Part shown: one piece after another, positions 53,454 to 62,459 of the stretch
Numbering within the stretch: the stretch's first letter is position 1
How the letters are laid out: the number at the start of each line of letters is the position of its first letter
Source: CAZKXU01 sp964556665
GTDB taxonomy: Bacteria; Bdellovibrionota_C; UBA2361; CAZKXU01
NCBI GenBank assembly: GCA_964556665.1
Contig: CAZKXU010000002.1
Coordinates: forward strand, 23,365-87,364
Direction of reading: 5' to 3'
Length of the DNA stretch: 64,000 nucleotides
Program-made: the position numbers and the translations under genes
Notes under the pieces: model-generated
The model's database searches: none
The model's input: only the letters and a program-made list of their open reading frames with translations
What the model was told of the DNA's origin: nothing

Positions 53454-53821
53454 CTTAGTCGCCTGGTTTCCTTAGAATAAGTTTTTTTATTTAATTCCTG
53501 AATACCAACATTAATTGAACATTTCCCGCTAGCACAGGCCTTTGGAAAGTACTTTGTTAGAATCTCTAGCGCTCCGCGACTTAAACTAACCCTGACCTCC
53601 TCTGTACGACCAGACATCATAGAGATATTAAGATAAATAAAGGAGGATTCAGGATCACCACTTCCGATATAAAAATTATCATATCTGAGCATTCGACTCT
53701 TAAGTGTAGCCAATACAACATCACTATTAGCTACAATAAAGGAGTGTAATTTTTCAAATAGTTCTCTGAAATCAGGTTGATCTTCGACATTTGAGCTAAT
53801 TTCTAAAACACAATGTGGCAT
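53450..53821 (-). CDS. 5-carboxymethyl-2-hydroxymuconate isomerase (CHMI) family tautomerase
   Basis: About 123 residues from ATG 53821, chosen so that the mature protein begins with Pro (PHCVLEISSN), the catalytic base of the MIF/tautomerase fold. The longer ORF reaches into a palindrome. Family marks: FRELFEKLHSFIVAN, SRMLRYDNFYIGSGDPESSF and MSGRTEEVRVSLSRGALEIL. CHMI isomerises an intermediate of homoprotocatechuate breakdown, but no pathway neighbours are present here, so a different tautomerase role is possible. Converges with the TamB-TamA gene, overlapping 4 nt. Confidence 0.78.
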   Translation of the reverse strand: MPHCVLEISSNVEDQPDFRELFEKLHSFIVANSDVVLATLKSRMLRYDNFYIGSGDPESSFIYLNISMMSGRTEEVRVSLSRGALEILTKYFPKACASGKCSINVGIQELNKKTYSKETRRLS

Positions 53822-53882
53822 ATCGTTAAGATTACCTGCTTTACTAAGGTTGTTCAACCTGAATTCTGAATTGGATTGCATG

Positions 53883-53961
53883 CACTGGGAGCGCGGGCTT
53901 CCTGCCCGCTTGATCGAACTTGCAAAGGAGATCAAGCGGACTGGAAGCCCGCGGTCCCAGT
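53883..53961. repeat. REP-like palindrome, family A copy
   Basis: ACTGGGAGCGCGGGCTTCC pairs with GGAAGCCCGCGGTCCCAGT; inner CTTGATC...GATCAAG adds a second stem. Lies between two minus-strand genes. Confidence 0.85.
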
Positions 53962-53968
53962 AAAGAAT

Positions 53969-54907
53969 CTACGGCTCCACCATAACCATATCACTACTTG
54001 CTGTTACTCTGCGATCAAGGATACTAGAGGAGCCTATACTCACCGAAAAATCCGATGAAGGCGTATCAGAACTGGAGATAGAAAGAATAAGATTCACCCT
54101 TAAGGATCTTCCCTCAATAAGTCTGGTCGGCAAAGTGACAACCCCAGAGAAGCCCCCATATTCAATGATTAATTCTGCATTTGAGTCGAAGTTAGTATCA
54201 GTTGGAAACAAGATGCTTATTTTATAACGACCAGATCTAGTCAAAGTGCGCGCCTCTCTAAGTGGCGCAGAGAACCCTACCCGAGCACCAGAGACTCTGA
54301 CGTTATCATTAAATAGTATAGAGCCTGCTATCTGCATGCGCCCAACCGTTCTTTCAACAGCAGTAGCTGTGGCAGCAGGTGTCAGATCCGGAATCGGAGT
54401 TATTGGCAAAGTTGCAGTAGCTGTAGGCTCTGGTGTCAAGGCAGAAACCGGAGTAGGTGTTCTCCTAACCTGACGAGCTCGCTTCCTAGTTTCTACCTTT
54501 GTTGTAGCTGATCTATTCACAGGGTCAATAACTATCTCAACCACAGTTTCCGTAGCCCCTTCCGGAATATCTCCTATATTGGCCTCGACCTGTATCTGAT
54601 TAGTTTCGATTAGCAGATTGGCCGTTAGCAAGTCTGATGAGTTTGAGTCAATCTCAAATTCACCATCTGCATCAGTAGTAGCACTTTCGCCGCTCTCTAA
54701 GATGGTTACCAGGGCATCTGCAACAACACTACCATCGTTAAGCTTAACCGTGCCTGTAAATATCTTAAGTGCACCACCATCATCAGTACCGACAGTGCCA
54801 CCGCCGCAGGCGGTGACATGGAAAAATAACAGCGATAGGAATCCAGCTGTAAGAAAAAGTCTAAAACAACTTATAAGGGCTAAACTATGCTTATCTCTTA
54901 ACATCAC
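53969..54907 (-). CDS. Lipoprotein with carboxypeptidase-regulatory-like domain
   Basis: A 312-residue lipoprotein: signal with lipobox HVTAC (Cys34) and a Gly-rich N-terminus. Residues 50-125 are a beta-sandwich of the carboxypeptidase regulatory-like type (FTGTVKLNDGSVVADALVTI, TTDADGEFEIDSNS). An RKRARQVRRTPTP and Thr/Pro linker leads to a second related domain near 190-260 (GSILFNDNVRVSGARVGF, RSGRYKISILF). It overlaps the upstream DUF6502 gene by 4 nt, indicating a coupled operon. Function unknown; probably a surface scaffold. Confidence 0.72.
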   Translation of the reverse strand: MMLRDKHSLALISCFRLFLTAGFLSLLFFHVTACGGGTVGTDDGGALKIFTGTVKLNDGSVVADALVTILESGESATTDADGEFEIDSNSSDLLTANLLIETNQIQVEANIGDIPEGATETVVEIVIDPVNRSATTKVETRKRARQVRRTPTPVSALTPEPTATATLPITPIPDLTPAATATAVERTVGRMQIAGSILFNDNVRVSGARVGFSAPLREARTLTRSGRYKISILFPTDTNFDSNAELIIEYGGFSGVVTLPTRLIEGRSLRVNLILSISSSDTPSSDFSVSIGSSSILDRRVTASSDMVMVEP

Positions 54908-55731
54908 TTTAAGGCTCCTTTTCTTTTTTCTTCCTTCTCTGCATCCCTAACTAAGCTAAAACTTCCTAGTACTACCTTAGCATTTTCCTCTAGCTGCTTA
55001 GGTGGATTTATATCTTGGTCAAAACGAGATATAAAACTACGTGCACGCTGGTGGAGTTTATGTCCTTCGACTAATAACCACCTCTTTATCTCTGGTATGG
55101 CGCTTTTTCTAACTTTGTCGTATTCAGTTCGGGCATGCAGGTTAGGTGGCTGAACCTCAGTCTCCAAATTCTCAGCTACGCTCTGCATTAAGTACTCGCT
55201 ATCCTGACTAAGTAGCTCATATCCATGAGCTAAATCCTTACGCGGAGCGTATGACTGTACGATCAGACGCACGCCAGCTCTGCTCTTTTCAACTGCACCA
55301 ACACGTTCAAGCTCTGCTAAAATTGTTGCCGGATTAACATCGACACTGAGCTTTTGCACTAATTTATAGAAATCACTATCTATCGTGCCAAAGCTAAGCA
55401 CCTTGGGCTTATTTTCCTTGGTGAGAAACTGTAGGTCAGTCTGCCAAGCTCCCATTACCAGCATGGCAAGGTTTCGCTCCTTAATCGGAACCATTCCGGA
55501 CTGGCTCAAAATTCTAACATCACGACGATGCACCCCGGTCATCACACTCACCCGACTGTCAGTTGCAGCTTGTCCCTCTTCTTCCAATATTTCTCGTGCT
55601 ATCTGTATAAAAACAATTTTTGCACAATCAATAAGATCATGGAGATAAAGGGAATGCTTAATAGCAAAACGAACTACTGGTCGCAAAATAGTGTGCAGGG
55701 TCTTAATTAGGATCTCTTTCGATACCGCCAT
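54904..55731 (-). CDS. DUF6502 family protein
   Basis: A 275-residue cytoplasmic helical protein. Conserved pattern LRPVVRFAIKHSLYLHDLID, IVFIQIAREILEEEG, then SRVSVMTGVHRRDVRIL (a helix-turn-helix-like element) matches DUF6502. Later segments (LSQDSEYLMQSVAENLETEV, IKRWLLVEGHKLHQRARSFI) complete the family region. A regulatory or DNA-binding role is inferred only from the helix-turn-helix-like part. It is first in a two-gene operon with the lipoprotein. Confidence 0.75.
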   Translation of the reverse strand: MAVSKEILIKTLHTILRPVVRFAIKHSLYLHDLIDCAKIVFIQIAREILEEEGQAATDSRVSVMTGVHRRDVRILSQSGMVPIKERNLAMLVMGAWQTDLQFLTKENKPKVLSFGTIDSDFYKLVQKLSVDVNPATILAELERVGAVEKSRAGVRLIVQSYAPRKDLAHGYELLSQDSEYLMQSVAENLETEVQPPNLHARTEYDKVRKSAIPEIKRWLLVEGHKLHQRARSFISRFDQDINPPKQLEENAKVVLGSFSLVRDAEKEEKRKGALK

Positions 55732-55776
55732 AACTAGTTTCTACCAGACGGAAAGGAGCTATAGATAGAGTACATG

Positions 55777-55811
55777 AAAAAATAGGCCTCTGTAAACGAC
55801 TACAGAGGCCT
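55777..55811 (-). terminator. Rho-independent terminator for the coiled-coil protein gene
   Basis: On the minus strand the 11-bp stem AGGCCTCTGTA/TACAGAGGCCT with loop GTCGTT is followed by ATTTTTTC. It lies 8 nt beyond the stop of the gene at 55819. Confidence 0.85.
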
Positions 55812-55818
55812 TAGATCA

Positions 55819-56757
55819 TTAATTCTTTCTAAATAACCCTTCTAGTGAATCCTTGAACTTCTTGTAGAAGTCTCTGTTTTCGTTAAATATACGGGCTCTC
55901 CTCATCAAGTATCTGATATGATCTCTCTTACTATTTAGAGATACTACTGAATAGCTGTTAGCCTGCACCGCCAAGTCTGTATTATCCTTTCTTAACAGAT
56001 CGTTCTCAGCCTTGACCTTATCAAGCTCTGCTTGAAGTCCTACAATCTGATTGCCAAGATCGGAAACCTGTGAATTGAGTGCAGTTATCTGTTCGTTCAA
56101 TCCCTGAATTTCACTCCTTAAATCTACATTCTCCTTCTCAGCCAATGCTAGACGAGCAGCTAAATCGGCCCGCTTCTCCTTCAACTTGGTTAGCATCGCC
56201 GGTAGAGCTAGTATGTCTGCTCCAAACTGAGTAATATTCCTTATCTTCTCGGCAGGCAGAAAAGCTGGAACATTCTCACTAATACAGCCAACTTGATCTT
56301 GCTGTTTGTTGTAAGTAATGAATAGAGGTGTACTTGGATCAGATCCTACCGCACCATATATGACCATCCATGATCCGTCTGGAGTAAGAACAACTTGCTC
56401 TCTAGTTACAAAGAAGTCTGCCTCCTTATTTTCGATATCTAAAATGCCTAGCTGTGTACGAATTGAAATTGAGTCCTCTACTACAGTCTCAGGTTCTGCC
56501 ATCTTGATAGTTGCAAATTCAACCTCTCCGGATATTGGACTACGACTTTCAACTGTTAACTGATCTACGCCTATACTTATCTTTGACTCATTAGGCAGCT
56601 TAATCTCGGTCAGTTCCGGAGTTCTAGAGATCAAACCGCAATCTGAATTAACAAATACAGTTGACCCAGTTCGATCACCGTTAGTCGGTAGCTGCGCCGA
56701 CAAATCATTACTCTGAATAAGTGACATAGCCAATACAAGGATTAATTTTCTTTTCAT
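55819..56757 (-). CDS. Exported coiled-coil protein, unknown function
   Basis: A 312-residue protein with a signal peptide (MKRKLILVLAMSLIQSNDLSA, to about 21). Residues 25-190 are beta-rich (TREQVVLTPDGSWMVIYGAV) with Cys42 and Cys157. Residues 195-270 form a strong coiled coil of Leu/Glu/Ala heptads (LAEKENVDLRSEIQGLNEQI). The C-terminus is basic. AGGAGG lies 8 nt before ATG. Its 5' leader contains a hairpin plus T-run at 56777-56813. No named family; possibly periplasmic or outer-membrane-associated. Confidence 0.6.
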   Translation of the reverse strand: MKRKLILVLAMSLIQSNDLSAQLPTNGDRTGSTVFVNSDCGLISRTPELTEIKLPNESKISIGVDQLTVESRSPISGEVEFATIKMAEPETVVEDSISIRTQLGILDIENKEADFFVTREQVVLTPDGSWMVIYGAVGSDPSTPLFITYNKQQDQVGCISENVPAFLPAEKIRNITQFGADILALPAMLTKLKEKRADLAARLALAEKENVDLRSEIQGLNEQITALNSQVSDLGNQIVGLQAELDKVKAENDLLRKDNTDLAVQANSYSVVSLNSKRDHIRYLMRRARIFNENRDFYKKFKDSLEGLFRKN

Positions 56758-56776
56758 TTTTTGACACCTCCTAAAT

Positions 56777-56813
56777 ATTAAAAATGGCCTAACTCTGTAC
56801 GAGCTAGGCCAAA
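56777..56813 (-). promoter_or_regulatory. Leader hairpin with T-run, possible attenuator
   Basis: Minus strand: TGGCCTAGCTCGTACAGAGTTAGGCCA forms a hairpin and is followed by TTTTTA, about 20 nt before the ribosome-binding site of the coiled-coil protein. An AT-rich palindrome CTAAATATATATGGAATAC lies upstream at 56832-56864. Attenuation or a terminator for a further-upstream transcript are the two options. Confidence 0.5.
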
Positions 56814-56869
56814 ATGTTGAATTATTCGTTCTAAATATATATGGAATACTATTCCATATTTAGAGAATA

Positions 56870-57088
56870 GCATAGGGTCATTCCTTAAGCAAAGATTTTA
56901 CGAATTTATAATAATTTAAATAGTACTGTTATTTTAAGTGTTTAGCCTGACTACGGGATGACTAGTATGAAAAAATGGCTATCTCTCAAAATGGAACAAA
57001 TTGCCATAGGGAGCCTCACAGATTCTGGACGGGCCTCCCTGGTATGTTTTTTGAAAAAAATAGTTCCCGGACAGAATCTAGATAGATA
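56870..57088. other. Intergenic region, no gene seen
   Basis: About 220 bp of AT-rich sequence holding the promoter of the coiled-coil protein gene and the end of valS. An inverted AGATTCTG...CAGAATCT repeat spans 57021-57079. No convincing coding frame. Confidence 0.45.
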
Positions 57089-57143
57089 TAGTGAGTGAGA
57101 TAAGTCCGTAGCGAAATTCGCTACGGACTTATCTCACTCGCTA
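57089..57143. repeat. 55-bp palindrome, family P copy 4
   Basis: TAGTGAGTGAGATAAG... to ...CTCACTCGCTA, near perfect. On the minus strand its first three bases (57143-57141) are the TAG stop of valS. Confidence 0.9.
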
Positions 57144-59954
57144 TACTTTTATGGAGGCTAACTCTTTCAAGCTGGCCTCAATCTTTAGCCGCTTTTCTTT
57201 TGCCTCCTCAAGCTTTTTTCGCTCTCCTTCTACAACATGAGCGGCCGCGCGACTGATAAAATCCTGATTAGATAATTTCTTAGCAACAGACTCAATAACA
57301 GCTTCAACTTTTTTAAGTTCTGCTTGATGTCTCTTGGTCTCAGCTCCAACATCTAAATGCTCAGCCAAATTTAAAAACACCTCACACGAATCCAAAACAG
57401 TCAATGTCCGTTTCTCTGGCATCTGATCTGAAATAATAATTGATTTAAATACGGCTCCGCGCTTAATAATACTCTCTCCACTCTCAATTATCTTACGAAT
57501 TTCAGGATTCGCAGGTCGAATCTGAAGCTCTAAGGCAGTTTTTGGCGAGAGGCCTGCATTGGCCCGCATATTTCGCACAGCACGGAGTATCTCCTGAAGT
57601 ACTCTAAAGGAGCTATCAAGCTTAGCATCAAAGCGTCCACGATCACGAGGATAAGGTGCATTAATACAAAGGTCAGCCGCTTTAAGTGCGGCATCTGCTG
57701 GATCGATAAGCTCCCCTACAGTAAGCCTCTCATAAAGATGCGCCCAGATCTCTTCAGTAATATATGGAACAATCGGATGTAACAACCGAAGTACAGCAGA
57801 TAGAACTTCCCCTAAGGTTTGCTGGACAGAACGGCGCTCAGCAGGTGTACCTTCCTTAAGCCTTGATTTGATCAATTCAAGATACCAGTCACAAAGATCG
57901 TCCCAAAAAAACCTGTATAATATCTCTGTTGCTGAATGAAAACGGTACTGCTCTACTGCAGATCTTACCTCTGCTACACAACGATCAAGAGAGCCTAATA
58001 TCCAACGGTCTTCTATTTGCAACTCTGCTTGCCCTACGGTAGCAGAAGAGACCTCTGTAAAATTTTGTAATGCAAACCTAGAAGCATTCCAGAGCTTGTC
58101 AATAAAGCGACGCCCGATTTCGTCAAAGCGAGCCAAACTTAACTGTACCTGCTGAGCATCTGAGCTCAAAGTTAGCAGTGTAAAGCGAAGCGCATCAGCT
58201 CCAACTCCTTTAAATCCATCTGGGAACCTTTTATTGAGACGTGCAAGAAGCTCCTCCATATTAGATGGTCGTGCTTCAAAGATGGGCTCTGCTAGCTCTT
58301 CTTTAGTAGCGCCAGAGATAACATGCAATGGATCAATGCCGTTCCCCTTCGACTTTGACATCGTCTCACCTTCTTCATCACAAACTACCGGATGAATAAC
58401 AACATGCGAGAACGGAATCTTTCCAACATTGAATAGTCCAGTCATGACCATGCGCGCCACCCAGAAGAAGATAATATCTTTAGCAGTGCTAAGGACTGAA
58501 GTTGGATAGTAACGCTCTAAGTCTTTGGTATTATCAGGCCAACCCATAGTAGAATATGGCCACAGCGCCGAACTAAACCAGGTATCAAGTACATCTTCAT
58601 CTTGGTACCAATCTGCAGGCGAGGCTTTCACGGCAGCAGGAGTATCCAGATCAACCAGCACCTCACCTGTTTTCTTATTATGCCAAGCCGGAATTCGATG
58701 CCCCCACCAGATCTGCCGAGAGATACACCAATCTCGCGTTTTGACAAGCCAATCACGATAGAACGGATCCCAACGCTCCGGGAAAAACTTAATTTTCCCT
58801 TGCTGCGAGACCTCTAGTGCAATCTTAGCTAGAGGCTGCATCTTCACGAACCACTGATCGGAGAGGCGATACTCAATGATCGCTTTAGAGCGATAACTTC
58901 TCCCTACCGGAACCATACGATCCTCGATCTTCACTATGAGACCGGACTTCTCCATCTCCTTAACAATTAGATCTCTACATGCGAATCTATCAATTCCGTG
59001 ATAACGCTGCGGGGCCTGATCCCCCATACTGCCATCCTCATTCATCACATTGATCGGCTCTAACCCGTGACGTAATCCCACCTGAAAATCGTTAAGATCA
59101 TGTGCAGGGGTAATCTTCACACAGCCTGAACCAAAATTAACATCAACGAAATCATCTACAATAATCGGCATTAAACGCCCCACTAGCGGTAATCTAACCT
59201 TTTTACCTACTAATTTGCTGTAGCGGCTATCTTTTGGATTAACAGCAATTGCCACATCTCCCAAGAGTGTTTCCGGACGTGTTGTAGCAATCGTGACAAA
59301 GCCCGAGTTGTCCTCAAGTGGGTAGCGAAAGTGCCAGAGATGCCCCGCTTCACCACCATCCTGAATATCAATTTCATCATCTGAAAGCGCGGTGCGATCT
59401 ACTGGGCACCAATTTACGATATATTTACCGCGGTATATAAGCCCTGCGTCATACATTTTTTTGAACGCGACCTTCACAGCTCTAGAGAGCTTTTCATCCA
59501 TTGTAAAGGCTACTCTTGACCAATCACAGGAACATCCTAAGCGCCGCAACTGATTTAGAATCTGATCTCCAAATTTCTCTTTCCATAGCCAGATTCGCTC
59601 AACCATCTTTTCACGACCTAAATCGCGGTGGTCAATTCCTTCCGAATCAAGCTGTTTTTTTACTACGGACTGAGTGGCAATACCTGCATGATCGGTCCCT
59701 GGCACCCAAAGTACATCAAAGCCATCCATGCGTTTGAAACGTGCAAGTGTGTCCTGAATTGTATTATTTAAGGCATGCCCCATATGCAGCCTGCCTGTGA
59801 CATTTGGCGGCGGAATTACCATTGAGTAAGCGGGCTTCTCCGATTGATTGTTGGCTTTAAAGCAATTACGTCCCTCCCAGAGTGCATAGATCGATTCTTC
59901 AACTAAGCTAGGGTCGTAATGTTTCTCTTCTAAGGACAGGGCGGTTTTACGCAT
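57141..59954 (-). CDS. valS: Valyl-tRNA synthetase
   Basis: About 937 residues from ATG 59954; a TTG at 59963 would add three residues. Class I synthetase motifs: PPPNVTGRLHMGHAL near residue 50 (HIGH), zinc/editing region with TTRPETLLGD, KMSKS loop as MSKSKGNGIDP, and the anticodon-binding segment DRWILGSLDRCVAEV. The C-terminal coiled-coil arm (AELKKVEAVIESVAKKL, KEKRLKIEASLKELA) is intact. It charges tRNA-Val in the cytoplasm. Monocistronic; the stop codon is contributed by a family P palindrome. Confidence 0.95.
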   Translation of the reverse strand: MRKTALSLEEKHYDPSLVEESIYALWEGRNCFKANNQSEKPAYSMVIPPPNVTGRLHMGHALNNTIQDTLARFKRMDGFDVLWVPGTDHAGIATQSVVKKQLDSEGIDHRDLGREKMVERIWLWKEKFGDQILNQLRRLGCSCDWSRVAFTMDEKLSRAVKVAFKKMYDAGLIYRGKYIVNWCPVDRTALSDDEIDIQDGGEAGHLWHFRYPLEDNSGFVTIATTRPETLLGDVAIAVNPKDSRYSKLVGKKVRLPLVGRLMPIIVDDFVDVNFGSGCVKITPAHDLNDFQVGLRHGLEPINVMNEDGSMGDQAPQRYHGIDRFACRDLIVKEMEKSGLIVKIEDRMVPVGRSYRSKAIIEYRLSDQWFVKMQPLAKIALEVSQQGKIKFFPERWDPFYRDWLVKTRDWCISRQIWWGHRIPAWHNKKTGEVLVDLDTPAAVKASPADWYQDEDVLDTWFSSALWPYSTMGWPDNTKDLERYYPTSVLSTAKDIIFFWVARMVMTGLFNVGKIPFSHVVIHPVVCDEEGETMSKSKGNGIDPLHVISGATKEELAEPIFEARPSNMEELLARLNKRFPDGFKGVGADALRFTLLTLSSDAQQVQLSLARFDEIGRRFIDKLWNASRFALQNFTEVSSATVGQAELQIEDRWILGSLDRCVAEVRSAVEQYRFHSATEILYRFFWDDLCDWYLELIKSRLKEGTPAERRSVQQTLGEVLSAVLRLLHPIVPYITEEIWAHLYERLTVGELIDPADAALKAADLCINAPYPRDRGRFDAKLDSSFRVLQEILRAVRNMRANAGLSPKTALELQIRPANPEIRKIIESGESIIKRGAVFKSIIISDQMPEKRTLTVLDSCEVFLNLAEHLDVGAETKRHQAELKKVEAVIESVAKKLSNQDFISRAAAHVVEGERKKLEEAKEKRLKIEASLKELASIKV

Positions 59955-60099
59955 ATCAATCAATTTAAACAGAACTAGCGCAATTCTTCAAGCAGTAACG
60001 ACGTTTTGCCAGAATGGCGCGCGGCATAGGATCTGCGTTCATGGGATATATGAAATTCGCCGATAAAAGAGCTGTGTAGGATTACGCCATCTACTTGCA

Positions 60100-62013
60100 A
60101 TGCATCTTATTATGAGCATCTCGCGTAAACTAATTTTAGCTTTCTTAATCGTCTCTTCGATACCCTTAATCGTATTTACATTTTTCTATTCAATCACCAC
60201 TGAGCAATCGCTTCACAAAGAGATTATCGATCAGCTTGAGTTATTAGCAATTGTACAGGAGGATCGTGTCAATCGGATGTTAGAGCGCAGTAAGGATAAC
60301 CTAAGTATACTCGCGCACGATCCACGTATTATAGATCTCACTAAATCAAATCCGCTCGAAACATCAGACGAAAGAAAAGTACAAACATGGAAGATTATCA
60401 CTAAACTATTGGAGTCTCTTAAAGATTTTAAGTCAATAACCTTACTAGACAATACAGGCACTGTGGTGGCGTCCACACGCTTAGATATGCTAGGAAAAGA
60501 TCTGTCGGCTGAGCGGTTTTTTTCCGTTGGCAGGAAAAGAGTAGATGTCACTAGTTTTATGCATTTCGGTGAAAAGGGCCTTGGCTCAATTATGGTCCGT
60601 CCTATTAAGTCAGATGGGAGCCTAATCGGTGTTTTAGTTGTGGAGTCTGATCTTATGATTCGATCAGCACTAAACAATTATTCCGGATTTGGAAACCGTG
60701 CCGACTCCTACCTTGTCAAGCGGCTACCGCATGATATCGCACTACTGACCCCCTTACCGTTCGGTATTAAAGCAAGTCTTAGGAAATTTATTGAAATAAA
60801 GATAGATGAGGCTGGTAGCGTAATTCAGAATGCCTTGTCGCGACAAAATCAGAGCCTCTCGGATGTGACAGATCATAACGGCAAATCGGTGCTCTCTGCT
60901 ATCAGACAGATTAGAGGAACTAGCTGGGCGCTGGTTGTGAATGTTGCCGAAGAGGATGCACTTGCTCCGGTTTTTATCTTAAGAGCAGTTCTTTGGAATG
61001 TGACGGCCATTTTTCTTGCGCTTGTGCTATTTGCAGGAGTGCTAGTATCACGTTCGATTACCCGTCCAATTGTACGGTTTGAGGAAGCTGCTCACCGCAT
61101 TGCAGATGGAAATCTGAACGATAGAATCCACATTAATTCACTTGATGAAATTGGAAGTTTGGCAAAAGCATTTAATCGCATGACCGAGTACCTAGCCGAT
61201 TCATATGAAAAACTTGAACAGCGTGTCAGGGAAAAAACAAAGGAATTATCTATCAAGAATGAGCAATTGGCAGTTGCTAATCAACATTTTCAGAAAGAGA
61301 TGGATGAAGCAAGACATATACAGGAGAGTCTTCTACCAGAAAATCTCCCACGTGATGAACGTTTTGATGTAGCAGTTACCTATCTGCCACTTCAAGATGT
61401 AGGTGGAGATTGGTACTACTTACAGAAGGAGGAATCAGGAAAGATTAGTGGTCAAATTGCTGACGTGACTGGACACGGTCTCTCAGCAGCTTTTGTAGGT
61501 TCTATGGGTAAGCTTGCAATGTACGCTGCAGACCAGGAGAAGCCCGCTGACTTACTGCAAGAGATGAATAGATTAATGGTACCCCAGCTTCCAGAGGGGA
61601 GATTTATCACCATGTTCTCCTTTCTCTACGATCCAGAGAACGGCGAGCTTGATTTAGCGCGTGCCGGCCATCCGCCTGCTATAATCTACAATCGAAAGGA
61701 TAACAAAGTCCTACTGGTCAAGGGCGAAGGTTTTCCACTCGGATTTTTTGAGGATGCGGCCTGCTCAGAAGAACGGGCAAAGCTAGATGTTGGTGATGTG
61801 ATGATACTGTATACTGACGGAGTATGCGACGCTCATAACAGCTCTAACGAAACCTATGGGAGTAATCGTATTGGGGAAGTACTGAGACAAACCGAGGGAG
61901 ATCTAAGTGCATCGAATATGATCATTGAAATACTTCAGGATTTTGACCGGTTTCGAAACGGTGAAGTGTTAAAGGACGATGTAACGCTGCTACTGCTGAA
62001 GAGAGTAAAGTAA
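60100..62013 (+). CDS. HAMP-SpoIIE (PP2C-type) serine phosphatase sensor
   Basis: Length 637 residues (ATG 60100; 60112 is an alternative). N-terminal membrane helix (LILAFLIVSSIPLIVFTFFY), an extracytoplasmic Cache-type sensor to about 300, a second helix (VTAIFLALVLFAGVLVS), HAMP (SRSITRPIVRFEEAAHRIAD near 322, EIGSLAKAFNRM) and a coiled coil. The PP2C/SpoIIE domain follows from about 400: ARHIQESLLPENLP, DVGGDWYYL and QIADVTGHGLSA with metal-binding Asp residues, closing MILYTDGVCDAHN. RsbU/IcfG-like proteins dephosphorylate anti-sigma-factor antagonists. No partner genes are next to it. Confidence 0.87.
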   Translation: MHLIMSISRKLILAFLIVSSIPLIVFTFFYSITTEQSLHKEIIDQLELLAIVQEDRVNRMLERSKDNLSILAHDPRIIDLTKSNPLETSDERKVQTWKIITKLLESLKDFKSITLLDNTGTVVASTRLDMLGKDLSAERFFSVGRKRVDVTSFMHFGEKGLGSIMVRPIKSDGSLIGVLVVESDLMIRSALNNYSGFGNRADSYLVKRLPHDIALLTPLPFGIKASLRKFIEIKIDEAGSVIQNALSRQNQSLSDVTDHNGKSVLSAIRQIRGTSWALVVNVAEEDALAPVFILRAVLWNVTAIFLALVLFAGVLVSRSITRPIVRFEEAAHRIADGNLNDRIHINSLDEIGSLAKAFNRMTEYLADSYEKLEQRVREKTKELSIKNEQLAVANQHFQKEMDEARHIQESLLPENLPRDERFDVAVTYLPLQDVGGDWYYLQKEESGKISGQIADVTGHGLSAAFVGSMGKLAMYAADQEKPADLLQEMNRLMVPQLPEGRFITMFSFLYDPENGELDLARAGHPPAIIYNRKDNKVLLVKGEGFPLGFFEDAACSEERAKLDVGDVMILYTDGVCDAHNSSNETYGSNRIGEVLRQTEGDLSASNMIIEILQDFDRFRNGEVLKDDVTLLLLKRVK

Positions 62014-62036
62014 TATAATGGCACTTCACATTTAAC

Positions 62037-62222
62037 CTAGTGCTCCTCCAAATAAGTTTTTTCACGTCTAGCATCACATCGTTGCCCCACCTTGTCACGC
62101 TTCTCAGTCGGAAAATCCTCGCAATACTCCAGTATTGCTGCGGATTTCCTCCTTCCGAGGCGTGCCAATCTGGGGCAACGCTGCGCGCCATACGTGAAAA
62201 AACTTATTTGGCGAAGCACTAG
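62037..62222. mobile_element. Palindromic MITE, copy 3
   Basis: Nearly identical to the copy at 19624 in the same orientation (differences include T7 to T6 and a T-to-C near the right end). It begins CTAGTGCTCCTCC and ends GCGAAGCACTAG. It follows the phosphatase gene by 23 bp. Confidence 0.87.
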
Positions 62223-62251
62223 AACGAGCAGTTCGAACTAAGAAAAGGCGA

Positions 62252-62402
62252 AAAATGCCCGAAAACACACAGCTTTATTAAGTTTGCGAACTCACCCAAA
62301 GGGTGAGTCTATTGCCAAACTGTTTTCGGGCATTTTTTGGCCTAAAAAAAGGGTTAGAACTGCTTCTTCTAGGTGAACTAAATCCGGCAACTGCCGGATT
62401 TA
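62252..62402. terminator. Cluster of hairpins, likely bidirectional stop signals
   Basis: AAAATGCCCGAAAACA (62252-62267) pairs with TGTTTTCGGGCATTTT (62321-62336) enclosing ACTCACCCAAAGGGTGAGT. The TTTT of the right arm and a following TT serve as a weak U-tract. A second perfect hairpin TAAATCCGGCA/TGCCGGATTTA lies at 62379-62402. Between convergent genes. Confidence 0.6.
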
Positions 62403-62459
62403 GGTTTAAGAATTATCCAAAAAAAATTTGAACAGCTTCTTCAGCTCTAAGAGCTGGGT

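Noticed and set aside
53822..53935. N-terminal 38 residues of the CHMI frame
   Set aside because: They read into the family A palindrome and would hide the catalytic N-terminal proline.
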